Source: Gammaproteobacteria bacterium (GTDB taxonomy: Bacteria; Pseudomonadota; Gammaproteobacteria; Pseudomonadales; Azotimanducaceae). From it: 44,452 nucleotides of DNA. The translations under genes and the position numbers were made by a program. The notes below the pieces were generated by a model. The model made no database searches and was not told the origin of the DNA. It worked only from the letters and a program-made list of their open reading frames with translations. Below, one piece after another: positions 1 through 8,540 of the stretch. Location: positions 9,520 to 53,971 of the forward strand of contig PCCE01000028.1 of the NCBI GenBank assembly GCA_002731575.1, in the 5' to 3' direction. Position 1 is the first letter of the stretch; each line of letters opens with the position of its first letter.

Positions 1-975
1 CCGCGGACTGGGGCCACACAAGTGCCAGCAATACCGAGTTCCGAGCAACTAACCGACGCTCCCGCTGGTTCGTCTGTTTATGCGGGTCCAGCCACACGAC
101 GCTTGGCGCGGGAAATTGGCGTGCCGTTGAATCAGTTGACAGGCAGCGGCAATCGCGGGCGGATCACTAAGGATGACGTTAAATCCTGGGCCAAGGCGCG
201 CATGAATCAAGCCAGCAGCCAACAGGCGTCTGCCGGTTCTGGCATACCCGCGCTGCCGGTGGTGGACTTTGCCAAGTTCGGTGATGTAGAAGAGGTGGCG
301 TTAAGCCGCATTCAAAAGCAGGTCGCAGCAAATATGCAGCGGTCTTGGCTAAACATTCCCCATGTAACCCAGCATGCCTTGGCCGATATTGAGGACCTAG
401 AAGCCTTTCGGCAAAGCCTGCGCGAGGAAGCCCAAGCGCGAGGTGTGAAGCTTTCACCCCTGCCGTTCATTGTTAAGGCTGTATGTCATAGCCTCGCTGC
501 GCATCCGAAGCTCAATGGCTCGGTAAGCGCTGACGGTGAGCACTTGGTGTACAAGCAATTTATCAACATCGGCATTGCCGTAGACACCCCAGAAGGGCTA
601 GTGGTGCCAGTGATCCGAGGGGCCGATCAATTGGGTATTTGGGCGCTGGCGGAGCAAGCCCAACAGCTAGCCGAAAAAGCGCGTTCGAAAAAGCTGGCGC
701 TGGATGATCTCAGCGGCGGCACCTTTACCATTTCAAGCCTAGGGGCCATTGGCGGTACTGGTTTCACGCCCATTATCAACGCGCCAGAGGTCGCCATTCT
801 TGGCGTCGGCAAGTCGGCAATGCAACCCGTATGGCAGGGCGAGCAATTTGTGCCGCGACTACAGCTGCCTCTGAGCCTGTCCTACGATCACCGGGTAATA
901 AATGGCACCGATGGCGGGTACTTTGCAGCGACTCTCAGTCGGCTGTTAGGAGATGTGCGTCGGCTTATGCTGTAG
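1..975 (+). CDS. aceF: Dihydrolipoamide acetyltransferase (E2, pyruvate dehydrogenase type), 3' part
   Basis: This is the C-terminal part of a 2-oxo acid dehydrogenase E2. The frame is open from base 1, so the gene starts before the window and its lipoyl domains are not seen. A flexible linker leads into a peripheral-subunit-binding domain (ATRRLAREIGV, then GRITKDDV), which docks E1/E3. The catalytic acetyltransferase core follows and ends in SYDHRVINGTDGG. The active His lies in DHR. The Asn of VING replaces the Asp of the E. coli enzyme, a variant I associate with pseudomonad/Azotobacter pyruvate dehydrogenase E2. It transfers acetyl groups from lipoamide to CoA in the cytoplasm. E2 of another 2-oxo acid complex is less likely. 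It converges on the adenosyltransferase gene 37 bases away, with no clear terminator between them. Confidence 0.9.
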   Translation, partial: PRTGATQVPAIPSSEQLTDAPAGSSVYAGPATRRLAREIGVPLNQLTGSGNRGRITKDDVKSWAKARMNQASSQQASAGSGIPALPVVDFAKFGDVEEVALSRIQKQVAANMQRSWLNIPHVTQHALADIEDLEAFRQSLREEAQARGVKLSPLPFIVKAVCHSLAAHPKLNGSVSADGEHLVYKQFINIGIAVDTPEGLVVPVIRGADQLGIWALAEQAQQLAEKARSKKLALDDLSGGTFTISSLGAIGGTGFTPIINAPEVAILGVGKSAMQPVWQGEQFVPRLQLPLSLSYDHRVINGTDGGYFAATLSRLLGDVRRLML

Positions 976-1012
976 GCCTCAATGTTTCAGCCCAGCGCCC
1001 CAAACTCAGACC

Positions 1013-1603
1013 CTATGTAGCAACGTCGGGGCCGCGCCACTGATCTTCTTGCTGACCCACTACTAACGTTCTGGCTAATACAAAGAAATAGTCGCTGAGC
1101 CGATTAAGACAGGCGCCAGCAATTTCCAAGCGTTGGGTTTGCTGGGCATCTAAGTCTGTCTGCCAAGCCTGCATGGCCGCCCACAAATCAGTTTCCGCGC
1201 GTCGGCAAATGGTTCGGCACATATGGGTATGGGCCGCAGCGAGGTTGCCGCCGGGGATAACAAACTCACGTAGTGCAGGTAGCGCATTGTTTAAGGCCTC
1301 ACTGTTAGCCGTTACCGCGTCGAGCCCTGCGGCAATGGCAGGAGTCTCATAGTCGCCGCCCGTGGCCAGTACCGCACCAATGTCAAATAATAGCTGCTGT
1401 TGTTCTGCCAGCTGGGTGTCGAATAAGGCTGCGTTGATATGACAGCGCAGTAGGCCAATCGCGCTATTGAGTTCGTCAGTGCTTCCCAAGGCCCTGACCA
1501 AGGCATCGCTTTTGCTCACCTTGCGATTATTGGCGATACGCGTCTGGCCCTTGTCGCCGTTGCGGGTGGTTACTTTTGTAATGCGTGAAGTGTCGTCGTC
1601 CAT
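1013..1603 (-). CDS. PduO-type cob(I)alamin adenosyltransferase
   Basis: ATP:cob(I)alamin adenosyltransferase, which transfers adenosyl from ATP to cob(I)alamin to make the cofactor of B12-dependent mutases. The N-terminal ATP-binding segment reads ITKVTTRNGDKGQTRI, followed by VSKSDALVRALGSTDELNSAIG. The C-terminal helix carries the family signature LNRLSDYFFVLAR, with CRTICRRAE before it. The length of about 196 residues is normal. I chose the ATG at 1603 because family members begin close to the ITKV segment. An in-frame ATG at 1645 lies inside the intergenic repeat and would add MPEHQK and eight further residues. No B12-dependent enzyme is visible nearby. The gene converges on the E2 gene. 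Confidence 0.88.
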   Translation of the reverse strand: MDDDTSRITKVTTRNGDKGQTRIANNRKVSKSDALVRALGSTDELNSAIGLLRCHINAALFDTQLAEQQQLLFDIGAVLATGGDYETPAIAAGLDAVTANSEALNNALPALREFVIPGGNLAAAHTHMCRTICRRAETDLWAAMQAWQTDLDAQQTQRLEIAGACLNRLSDYFFVLARTLVVGQQEDQWRGPDVAT

Positions 1604-1640
1604 ACCTAGCTCGTACCTGCCGTAAGTTTTTTGGTGTTCA

Positions 1641-1705
1641 GGCATAGTGCTAACCCGCCACAAATTATCAACCCGCAGTCTGCGGATTTTTCATCCACTG
1701 AAAGT
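1641..1705. repeat. Intergenic repeat, copy 1
   Basis: Copy 1 of a two-copy repeat whose partner is at 3165-3229. The copies align without gaps. The first 15 bases (GGCATAGTGCTAACC) are identical, and so is the 12-base block CGCAGTCTGCGG, which completes a perfect CCGCAG-T-CTGCGG palindrome. By my count about 51 of 65 positions match. Weaker similarity continues leftward, where both copies read ATG followed by codons for P-E-H on the minus strand. Confidence 0.8.
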
Positions 1706-1741
1706 CTCGTAATTACACATTCGGAAATCAAGGCCTTACTT

Positions 1742-2086
1742 ATGGCGCTGGGCCCAGCAAATCCGGCACCGCCGCGTTTACTTGGGCGTATGGTCAAGCC
1801 CTGTCGCGAGTTCGCACTGTGGTACCAGCTAGAGCCGATCAGTCATTACGCTATGAATCTGAAAATTCATGTCTTGATGCACCCCGATATGACAGCGGCT
1901 TTAACCACCGAGAGTCGAGCAGGCTTGCGAGACGCCATAACAGCGGTCCATATCGAAGATATCGCCGCCAACGAGGGCCCTTGGAAAGCGCTCCATGCGC
2001 CACTTACCCAGTAGGGGCGGTTAAGCCTGCACGAAAAAGCAATATGGCAGCTAAACCAATATTGGCTGACGCAATTGGAAGGCTGA
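1742..2086 (+). pseudogene. Remnant of a Rieske aromatic-ring-hydroxylating dioxygenase alpha subunit (C-terminal end)
   Basis: A short frame reads REFALWYQLEP, then HIEDIAANEGPWKALHAPL, reaches TAG at 2012-2014, and continues in the same frame as GRLSLHEKAIWQLNQYW to TGA at 2084-2086. The pattern of ED, E, W, GRLS and E just before the C-terminus resembles the end of Rieske oxygenase alpha subunits. The Rieske cluster and mononuclear iron-binding regions are absent, so only about the last 110 codons remain. The intergenic repeat lies directly upstream. I read this as a decayed fragment. Family assignment is from remembered consensus only; the exact left edge cannot be fixed. Confidence 0.55.
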
Positions 2087-2172
2087 AAAGGGTGCATGGA
2101 TTGCTGGTAGGCATCGGCGGCTTGGCTTAAGTACGGCTATGGGATCGGCCTTGAACTCAGGAGACGAATGCA

Positions 2173-3003
2173 ATGACCAACAATCTAACGGCACTTCCCG
2201 AAGCGGAGATATCCTACCTGATGGGAGCGGGAATTACGGCCAAACGATGTCCGATCTATGACGGCCGAAAAGGCGATCTAGAATTCCACCGTAATGGTTT
2301 CGAGCTAAGGCATATCCCCCTTGAAGTGACGGATTGGACCGATGAAGCCGAAATTCAGCGCCTAGAATATCCGGTCTTAACGCGCCTTTGTAAGGGGTGG
2401 ATGGGCTGCAAGCAGGTGATCTTTCTGCCTTCCACTCATCGCGATGCTGCTGCTCTCAATCAAACCGATAGCAGCGTAAACGATGCACCGATTATTGCGG
2501 CGCATGCCGACTACACCGAAGGCTTTCCCGACATGATAGGTGATGAGCGCGAAACTTACGCACAGCTGCTCGCACCCACCATGCGGCAAGCTGGCGTTAC
2601 CTATGCAGACATACGCGCCGCGTCGCGCATTGTCTCTGTACAGCTTTGGCGAAATTTCGGGTCGCCTCGTATGGATTATCCCCTGGCTCTATGCGACACC
2701 CAAACAGTAGATCGGTCGCAGTTTCAGAAAGGGCGTGGTGAATACCTTATCGCCGGACGCCTGACCAGCATCGAGAGTTGGAGCTTTGCGCCTGATCAGC
2801 AAGACGATAGCCTGTCTCGTCATCGCTGGTCCACATTTCAAGACATGAGCGCGGACGACATTATCCTTTTTCGAGGCTATGACAGCGACCTCGTGCAGAA
2901 GGGCGAAGAGTTTCTCGTTGGGTACAGCGCCATTCGTGACCCGAGCGTGCCGGATGGGATGCATCGCCACAGCGTAGAAATGCGCGCCGTTTGCCTGTTT
3001 TAG
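2173..3003 (+). CDS. CmcJ/NvfI-family oxidoreductase (2-oxoglutarate/Fe(II)-dioxygenase-like)
   Basis: 276 residues resembling the CmcJ/NvfI (GA4-desaturase-like) oxygenases of secondary metabolism. Recognisable blocks are HADYTEG, carrying an H-x-D metal-binding pair; VSVQLWRNFGSPRMDYPLALCD; HRWSTFQDMSADDIILFRGYDSD; and the C-terminal block HSVEMRAVCLF, whose Arg may bind the co-substrate. The start at 2173 has AGGAGA nine bases upstream. The position where I expect a distal metal-ligand histidine (a P-H-T-A-F-like block) reads GYSAI here, so activity may differ. It stands alone between the dioxygenase remnant and yajQ, and the substrate is unknown. The family call comes from motif memory without a search. 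Confidence 0.7.
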   Translation: MTNNLTALPEAEISYLMGAGITAKRCPIYDGRKGDLEFHRNGFELRHIPLEVTDWTDEAEIQRLEYPVLTRLCKGWMGCKQVIFLPSTHRDAAALNQTDSSVNDAPIIAAHADYTEGFPDMIGDERETYAQLLAPTMRQAGVTYADIRAASRIVSVQLWRNFGSPRMDYPLALCDTQTVDRSQFQKGRGEYLIAGRLTSIESWSFAPDQQDDSLSRHRWSTFQDMSADDIILFRGYDSDLVQKGEEFLVGYSAIRDPSVPDGMHRHSVEMRAVCLF

Positions 3004-3164
3004 GGCAAAGCAAACGGCCAAGCAGCTGAAGGCTGCCTTTTGCGTCGCAGTGGCGACCTTGGTAACTCGCCAGCGTTATCACTTTTGCGGGTGGTTTGTT
3101 GTACAGCTCGAGAAGTGTTCTCGCTCATACCCAACTTATGTCAGCCTCAAGTTTGTCATGCTCG

Positions 3165-3229
3165 GGCATAGTGCTAACCTGCGATAAGCGAACAAACCGC
3201 AGTCTGCGGGTTGTTCATAGACTGAAGTT
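3165..3229. repeat. Intergenic repeat, copy 2
   Basis: Partner of the repeat at 1641-1705, lying 46 bases before yajQ. It keeps the invariant GGCATAGTGCTAACC and the CCGCAG-T-CTGCGG palindrome at 3196-3208. On the minus strand an ATG at 3169 opens a 14-codon frame beginning M-P-E-H-D-K, compared with M-P-E-H-Q-K in copy 1. Confidence 0.8.
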
Positions 3230-3274
3230 TTTATACCTCTGAGTTTTGCGAAAGAGGGGTTTTGGGGAGCGAAT

Positions 3275-3757
3275 ATGCCGTCTTTTGATGTGGTTAGTGA
3301 AATGGACATGCACGAAGTGCGCAACGCGGTAGATCAGGCGGTGCGGGAGTTGGGTACGCGTTTCGACTTTCGCGGTGTGGATGCTAAAATTGAGCTAGAG
3401 GAAGAAAGCATTTTGCTGACCGCGCCGGAAGAATTTCAGATCGGCCAGCTTAAAGATATTCTGCGCGGCAAAATGGCCAGCCGAAACGTGGATAGCCGAG
3501 CCTTGGTGCCCGGCGACGTTGAAGGCGCAGGCAAGGTAAAGCGTCAGCGCTTCACCATGGCTCAAGGTTTAGACAAGGACAATGCACGCTTGGTTACCAA
3601 GGTGCTGAAAGATTCCAAGCTGAAGATTCAAAGTCAGATTAACGGCGACAAGGTGCGGGTCACCGGCAAAAAACGCGATGACCTGCAGGACGCCATCGCA
3701 GCTCTGAAAGCCAGCGATTTGAACATCCCTCTGCAGTACAACAACTTTCGTGACTGA
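3275..3757 (+). CDS. yajQ: YajQ-family nucleotide-binding protein
   Basis: 160-residue YajQ protein, full length. The N-terminal MPSFDVVSEMDMHEVRNAVD and the C-terminal IPLQYNNFRD are hallmarks of the family. The fold is two ferredoxin-like domains. YajQ homologues have been reported to bind cyclic di-GMP and act in transcription control. Whether this one does is not visible in the sequence, though a GGDEF-EAL protein lies 17 kb downstream. The start is supported by GGGGAG six bases before ATG. Transcription probably starts in the gap that contains repeat copy 2. Confidence 0.93.
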   Translation: MPSFDVVSEMDMHEVRNAVDQAVRELGTRFDFRGVDAKIELEEESILLTAPEEFQIGQLKDILRGKMASRNVDSRALVPGDVEGAGKVKRQRFTMAQGLDKDNARLVTKVLKDSKLKIQSQINGDKVRVTGKKRDDLQDAIAALKASDLNIPLQYNNFRD

Positions 3758-3803
3758 ATCAGCGATTTGCGCAACAGATTTGCGCTAAAGATGTTTGCCA
3801 ACG

Positions 3804-5105
3804 ATGACTGACAGCAGCGACTCAGCGACACCGGCAGCAGGCTCAATTTTGCGCTTGTTAATGGACCGACGCATGATGATCTGCCTAGCCACAGGTTTTG
3901 CCTCAGGTTTGCCGCTATATGTTGTGCTGCAATTGGTTCCAGCCTGGCTGCGTTTGGAGGGTGTATCGCTCACGGCCATTGGTTTCTTTACTGCCGTACA
4001 GTATCCCTACGTCGTAAAATTTCTCTGGGCACCGCTGGTAGAACGTTATCCGCTAAGCGCCTTGGGTCGACGACGAAGCTGGATGCTGCTGACCCAAGTT
4101 GGTCTGATTTTTTGTATCGGCTCACTGGGATTTTGGCGGCCCCAAGACGCCATGAGCACCATCGTGCTTATCTCCGTGGGGCTGGCTTTGTTTAGTGCCA
4201 CCCAAGACATTGTGCTCGACGCCTACCGGCGCGAAATTTTGCAAACCGATGGCGAATTAGCCATGGGCAACACGGTGCATGTGCAGGCGTATCGGGTAGC
4301 TGGCTTGGTGCCGGGGACATTGGGCATGATTCTAGCGGGCAGCATTGGCTGGGATCTCAACTTTATGATTATGGCTGCCTTTATGAGCGTGGGTCTGGCG
4401 CTGCCACTCTTGGTCGGCGAGCCAAAGAGCGCAGCGCCACCACCGCAAAGCCTATGGCAAGCTACAGTGATTCCATTCCAAGAATTTTTTCAGCGTCGCG
4501 CCCTTGGACCCGCGTTGGCGGTGCTGGCCTTTATGGTGCTGTACAAACTAGGCGACAATATGGCGACGGCGCTGGCCACTCCTTTTTATCTCGATATGGG
4601 CTTTAGTACTGAAACCATTGGCGTTGTCGCCAAGGGCGTATCCCTGTGGGCAGTAATCATCGGCGGCGTCATTGGTGCCTTCGTAGTCGCGCGCATTGGC
4701 ATTAATCGCTCGTTATGGACCTTCGGAGTGGTGCAGATGATTACCATTTTAGGCTTCGTCTGGCTGTCACAGGCCGGTGCAGATGTTTGGGTGCTCGGAG
4801 TGGTTATCGCTGGTGAATACATTGGTGTGGGTCTGGGCACCACTGCGTCGGTTGCTTTTATTGCTCGTGAAACCTCGCGTCTGGCCGTAGCCACACAGTT
4901 TGCTATGTTCACTGCCCTAGCTTCCTTGCCTAGAGTGGTGGCGGCCAGTTTCAGTGGTCTGATCGTCGACAGCATTGGCTGGACCGAATTCTTCTATTTC
5001 AGCACGCTGTTGGCGATTCCCGGCATGCTGTTGCTGTTCTGGGTTGCGCCGTTTAATGCCCCCTATAACCTGCAACAAGACAGTGCTGGCAATGGTGAGG
5101 GTTAG
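3804..5105 (+). CDS. ampG: AmpG-like muropeptide MFS permease
   Basis: Inner-membrane major-facilitator protein of about 433 residues. The N-terminal segment GFASGLPLYVVLQLVPAWL, then IGFFTAVQYPYVVKFLWAPL, GRRRSWMLLTQ and SATQDIVLDAYRREIL, closely matches AmpG. AmpG imports GlcNAc-anhydro-muropeptides for cell-wall recycling and can influence beta-lactamase induction. At least twelve hydrophobic segments are apparent. I chose ATG 3804; a TTG at 3795 is possible. The gene follows yajQ by 46 bases. A related permease of the same family with another substrate cannot be excluded. Confidence 0.85.
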   Translation: MTDSSDSATPAAGSILRLLMDRRMMICLATGFASGLPLYVVLQLVPAWLRLEGVSLTAIGFFTAVQYPYVVKFLWAPLVERYPLSALGRRRSWMLLTQVGLIFCIGSLGFWRPQDAMSTIVLISVGLALFSATQDIVLDAYRREILQTDGELAMGNTVHVQAYRVAGLVPGTLGMILAGSIGWDLNFMIMAAFMSVGLALPLLVGEPKSAAPPPQSLWQATVIPFQEFFQRRALGPALAVLAFMVLYKLGDNMATALATPFYLDMGFSTETIGVVAKGVSLWAVIIGGVIGAFVVARIGINRSLWTFGVVQMITILGFVWLSQAGADVWVLGVVIAGEYIGVGLGTTASVAFIARETSRLAVATQFAMFTALASLPRVVAASFSGLIVDSIGWTEFFYFSTLLAIPGMLLLFWVAPFNAPYNLQQDSAGNGEG

Positions 5106-5201
5106 GGTTAGGCAGCGTATAGCAGCGGCGGCAGTGGTACGGGCAGCGGTGGATTACGCGCAGGTTGCCTAATCGGCGGTCCTCTTTGCCTCTGTTGGGT
5201 T

Positions 5202-5612
5202 CTATGCGGTCCAGTGAAAGGCCTTGGCAACCCGCTGGCCCTTAAACATCACGCCTTCATCGCGCAGGCGGCGTTTCTGCTCGCGCATTCTGCCGCTATT
5301 GCGCGGGGCGATCTCCAAAGAAGCGTTGACCACCCGATGCCAAGGCAGGGTGGAGCCTTGTGGCAGCTTACTTAAGGTGGAGCCAACAAAACGGGCATAG
5401 CCCGGCAGTCCCGCCAGCTGTGCTACCTGACCGTAGCTGACAACTTGTCCCTCGGGTACGCTGGCAATGACCTGCCAGATACGTTCGGCCTTCGACAACT
5501 GCGGCGGCGTATCGGCATTGTTCCCTTGAATTGCACCCCGGACGCCTCCAGAGTATTTGTGATGCCCGTTAGAGTCCTTGCCGATGCCTTGGTTATTACT
5601 GTTTTTCGCCAT
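5202..5612 (-). CDS. Alkyltransferase-like protein (ATL), MGMT family
   Basis: DNA-binding domain of the O6-methylguanine methyltransferase family with PWHRVVNAS where the active enzyme has PCHRV. The Cys-to-Trp change marks alkyltransferase-like proteins (YbaZ/Atl1), which flip and bind O6-alkylguanine without repair and hand the lesion to nucleotide excision repair. GQVVSYGQVAQLAGLPGYARFVG contains the helix-turn-helix and arginine finger. The core is about 98 residues. The N-terminal Gly/Asn-rich tail is odd and overlaps the fxsA start on the other strand. Start candidates are 5612, 5618, 5639, or TTG 5498, which would give the normal family length. The start is therefore uncertain. Confidence 0.87.
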   Translation of the reverse strand: MAKNSNNQGIGKDSNGHHKYSGGVRGAIQGNNADTPPQLSKAERIWQVIASVPEGQVVSYGQVAQLAGLPGYARFVGSTLSKLPQGSTLPWHRVVNASLEIAPRNSGRMREQKRRLRDEGVMFKGQRVAKAFHWTA

Positions 5613-6054
5613 GCCCATTGTGGAAATGTACCTGCTCATCGAGGTAGCTGGCTATATCGATGCCCTGCCAACCATCGGTTTGGTGATGCTCACAGCAGTT
5701 ATCGGCGTCGGCCTGCTCAAGCGGCAGGGTCTGCAAACATTGACGCGAGGCACCCAAAAAATGAATCGCGGTCAGATGCCAGTGCAGGAAGTGGCAGAAG
5801 GCCTGTTACTAGCTGTGGCGGGTGCGCTGTTGATCACGCCAGGCTTTGTAACCGATGGCATTGGCTTTTTCATTTTGTTTCCACCGACACGTCTGGTGGT
5901 AGCCCAGCTGCTGCTCTCACGCGTGCAGGTGCAAGGCTTTCAGGGAGGTTTTCAGGGCGGTGGCCAGCACGACGACAGGTCTGCGTCGGGTACGCCAGAA
6001 TCTCAGCAGCCTACCCAGACCCTCGAGGGCGAGTACCAGCGCAAGGACGATTGA
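5584..6054 (+). CDS. fxsA: FxsA-family cytoplasmic membrane protein
   Basis: FxsA protein of 156 residues. The first helix (MPWLLLFFAMPIVEMYLLIEVAG) and the following TAVIGVGLLKRQGLQTL match E. coli FxsA, whose overproduction relieves phage T7 exclusion by F plasmid. Its normal role is unknown. There are three to four membrane segments, including LLLAVAGALLITPGFVTDGIGFFILFPP. The hydrophilic Gly/Gln-rich tail (FQGGFQGGGQHDD) is probably cytoplasmic. ATG 5584 fits the family N-terminus; a TTG six bases earlier is the alternative. It lies upstream of groES, the same neighbourhood as in many gammaproteobacteria. Confidence 0.9.
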   Translation: MPWLLLFFAMPIVEMYLLIEVAGYIDALPTIGLVMLTAVIGVGLLKRQGLQTLTRGTQKMNRGQMPVQEVAEGLLLAVAGALLITPGFVTDGIGFFILFPPTRLVVAQLLLSRVQVQGFQGGFQGGGQHDDRSASGTPESQQPTQTLEGEYQRKDD

Positions 6055-6150
6055 TACCCAAACCTCGGGGTTCATCCGGCATTTGCCGTGCCCGATTCTC
6101 CTAAGGGCGGCGAAAACGGCAAAAAATTGCCCGAATCTGACGCCTAGGGC

Positions 6151-6178
6151 TTGAAAAGACCTCGACCGGCTCTATTAT
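6151..6178 (+). promoter_or_regulatory. groESL promoter (sigma70-like)
   Basis: TTGAAA at 6151-6156 and TATTAT at 6173-6178, separated by 16 bases, directly upstream of the CIRCE element. The -35 region reads CTTGAAAA, which also resembles a heat-shock sigma32 -35. No CCCCAT-type -10 follows at the right spacing, so the housekeeping sigma factor is favoured. Confidence 0.7.
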
Positions 6179-6189
6179 GCTCACCGCGC

Positions 6190-6216
6190 TTAGCACTCAT
6201 GAGGTGTGAGTGCTAA
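6190..6216 (+). promoter_or_regulatory. CIRCE operator (HrcA binding site)
   Basis: Perfect inverted repeat TTAGCACTC-N9-GAGTGCTAA, the exact consensus of the HrcA operator. It begins 12 bases after the -10 hexamer, so it covers the expected transcription start. HrcA bound here would repress groES-groEL until heat or misfolded protein sequesters GroEL. The hrcA gene itself is not in this window. Confidence 0.96.
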
Positions 6217-6327
6217 GCCGTTAATCTGCCGATTGAGGCGCCGGGTCTGAGAATTCTCAGGAGTTCCAGAATCAGCGCAGGCAAGAATTAACGAATCCAA
6301 ATTGGAGTAACTGGGAGACCATAGTTC

Positions 6328-6618
6328 ATGAATATTCGACCCCTACACGACCGTGTCGTTGTACGCCGGTTGGAAGAAGAGACCACCAGCGCCGGTGGCA
6401 TCGTTCTTCCTGATTCAGCAACCGAGAAGCCTTCGCAGGGCGAAATCCTTGCTGCTGGCCCGGGTAAGGCGACAGACAGTGGCGACGTGCGTGCGCTTGA
6501 CGTTCAAGTCGGCGACAAGATCATCTTCGGCCAGTATGCCGGCAGCACCGTGAAGATTGACGGTGAAGAACTGCTGATTCTGAGCGAAAGCGAAATTTTT
6601 GGTGTTTTGGAAGGTTAG
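6328..6618 (+). CDS. groES: Co-chaperonin GroES
   Basis: 96-residue GroES, full length. [18 protein letters not shown], the mobile loop [21 protein letters not shown] and the C-terminal [11 protein letters not shown] are diagnostic. It caps GroEL as a heptameric ring in the cytoplasm and encloses folding substrates. GGGAG lies 11 bases before the ATG. First gene of the groES-groEL operon under the promoter and CIRCE element described above. Confidence 0.98.
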   Translation: MNIRPLHDRVVVRRLEEETTSAGGIVLPDSATEKPSQGEILAAGPGKATDSGDVRALDVQVGDKIIFGQYAGSTVKIDGEELLILSESEIFGVLEG

Positions 6619-6634
6619 ACCTTCCGCCAAAGTT

Positions 6635-6682
6635 GACACGATTAAGAGTCCGAGCCGTTTTAGGGTCAGACACGATTAAGAG
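6635..6682 (+). repeat. 14-bp direct repeat between groES and groEL
   Basis: GACACGATTAAGAG occurs at 6635-6648 and again, identical, at 6669-6682, 34 bases apart. The second copy supplies the AAGAG of the groEL ribosome-binding site (AAGAGGA). The first copy has no start codon at the right distance, so it looks like a duplicated leader segment. Confidence 0.85.
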
Positions 6683-6689
6683 GAAATAA

Positions 6690-8333
<1,644 letters not shown>

Positions 8334-8354
8334 GCACTCGCTTACGTATAAAGG

Positions 8355-8385
8355 CCCGCAAGTTTTCGGCTTGCGGGTTTTTTTT
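8355..8385 (+). terminator. Rho-independent terminator of groESL
   Basis: Eight-base-pair stem CCCGCAAG/CTTGCGGG with a seven-base loop, followed by eight T residues, 21 bases after the groEL stop codon. Confidence 0.93.
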
Positions 8386-8540
8386 CGTCTGGCATTTGGA
8401 CTCTGAGCCTTGCGCTCTGAGCTTGGCCTAGGACTTGGCTAGACTAGACTGGTGCAGGGCAGATGATGCCCAGTGCTGGTGCCAGTGTGGCTGTTTCGCT
8501 ATGCTCTGCGAGTATTTTCAAACAACGGGTGAGAGATTCT

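Noticed and set aside
1646..1655. CIRCE half-site inside the intergenic repeat (TTAGCACT on the minus strand)
   Set aside because: The second half is missing at the nine-base spacing in both copies, so it cannot be an HrcA operator.
1819..2130. 103-codon frame near the CmcJ-like gene
   Set aside because: Arg-rich out-of-frame reading with no family resemblance; it overlaps the Rieske-like frame that does show motifs.
5099..5111. Telomere-like TTAGGG run at the end of ampG
   Set aside because: Only two partial units; ordinary coding sequence around a stop codon.
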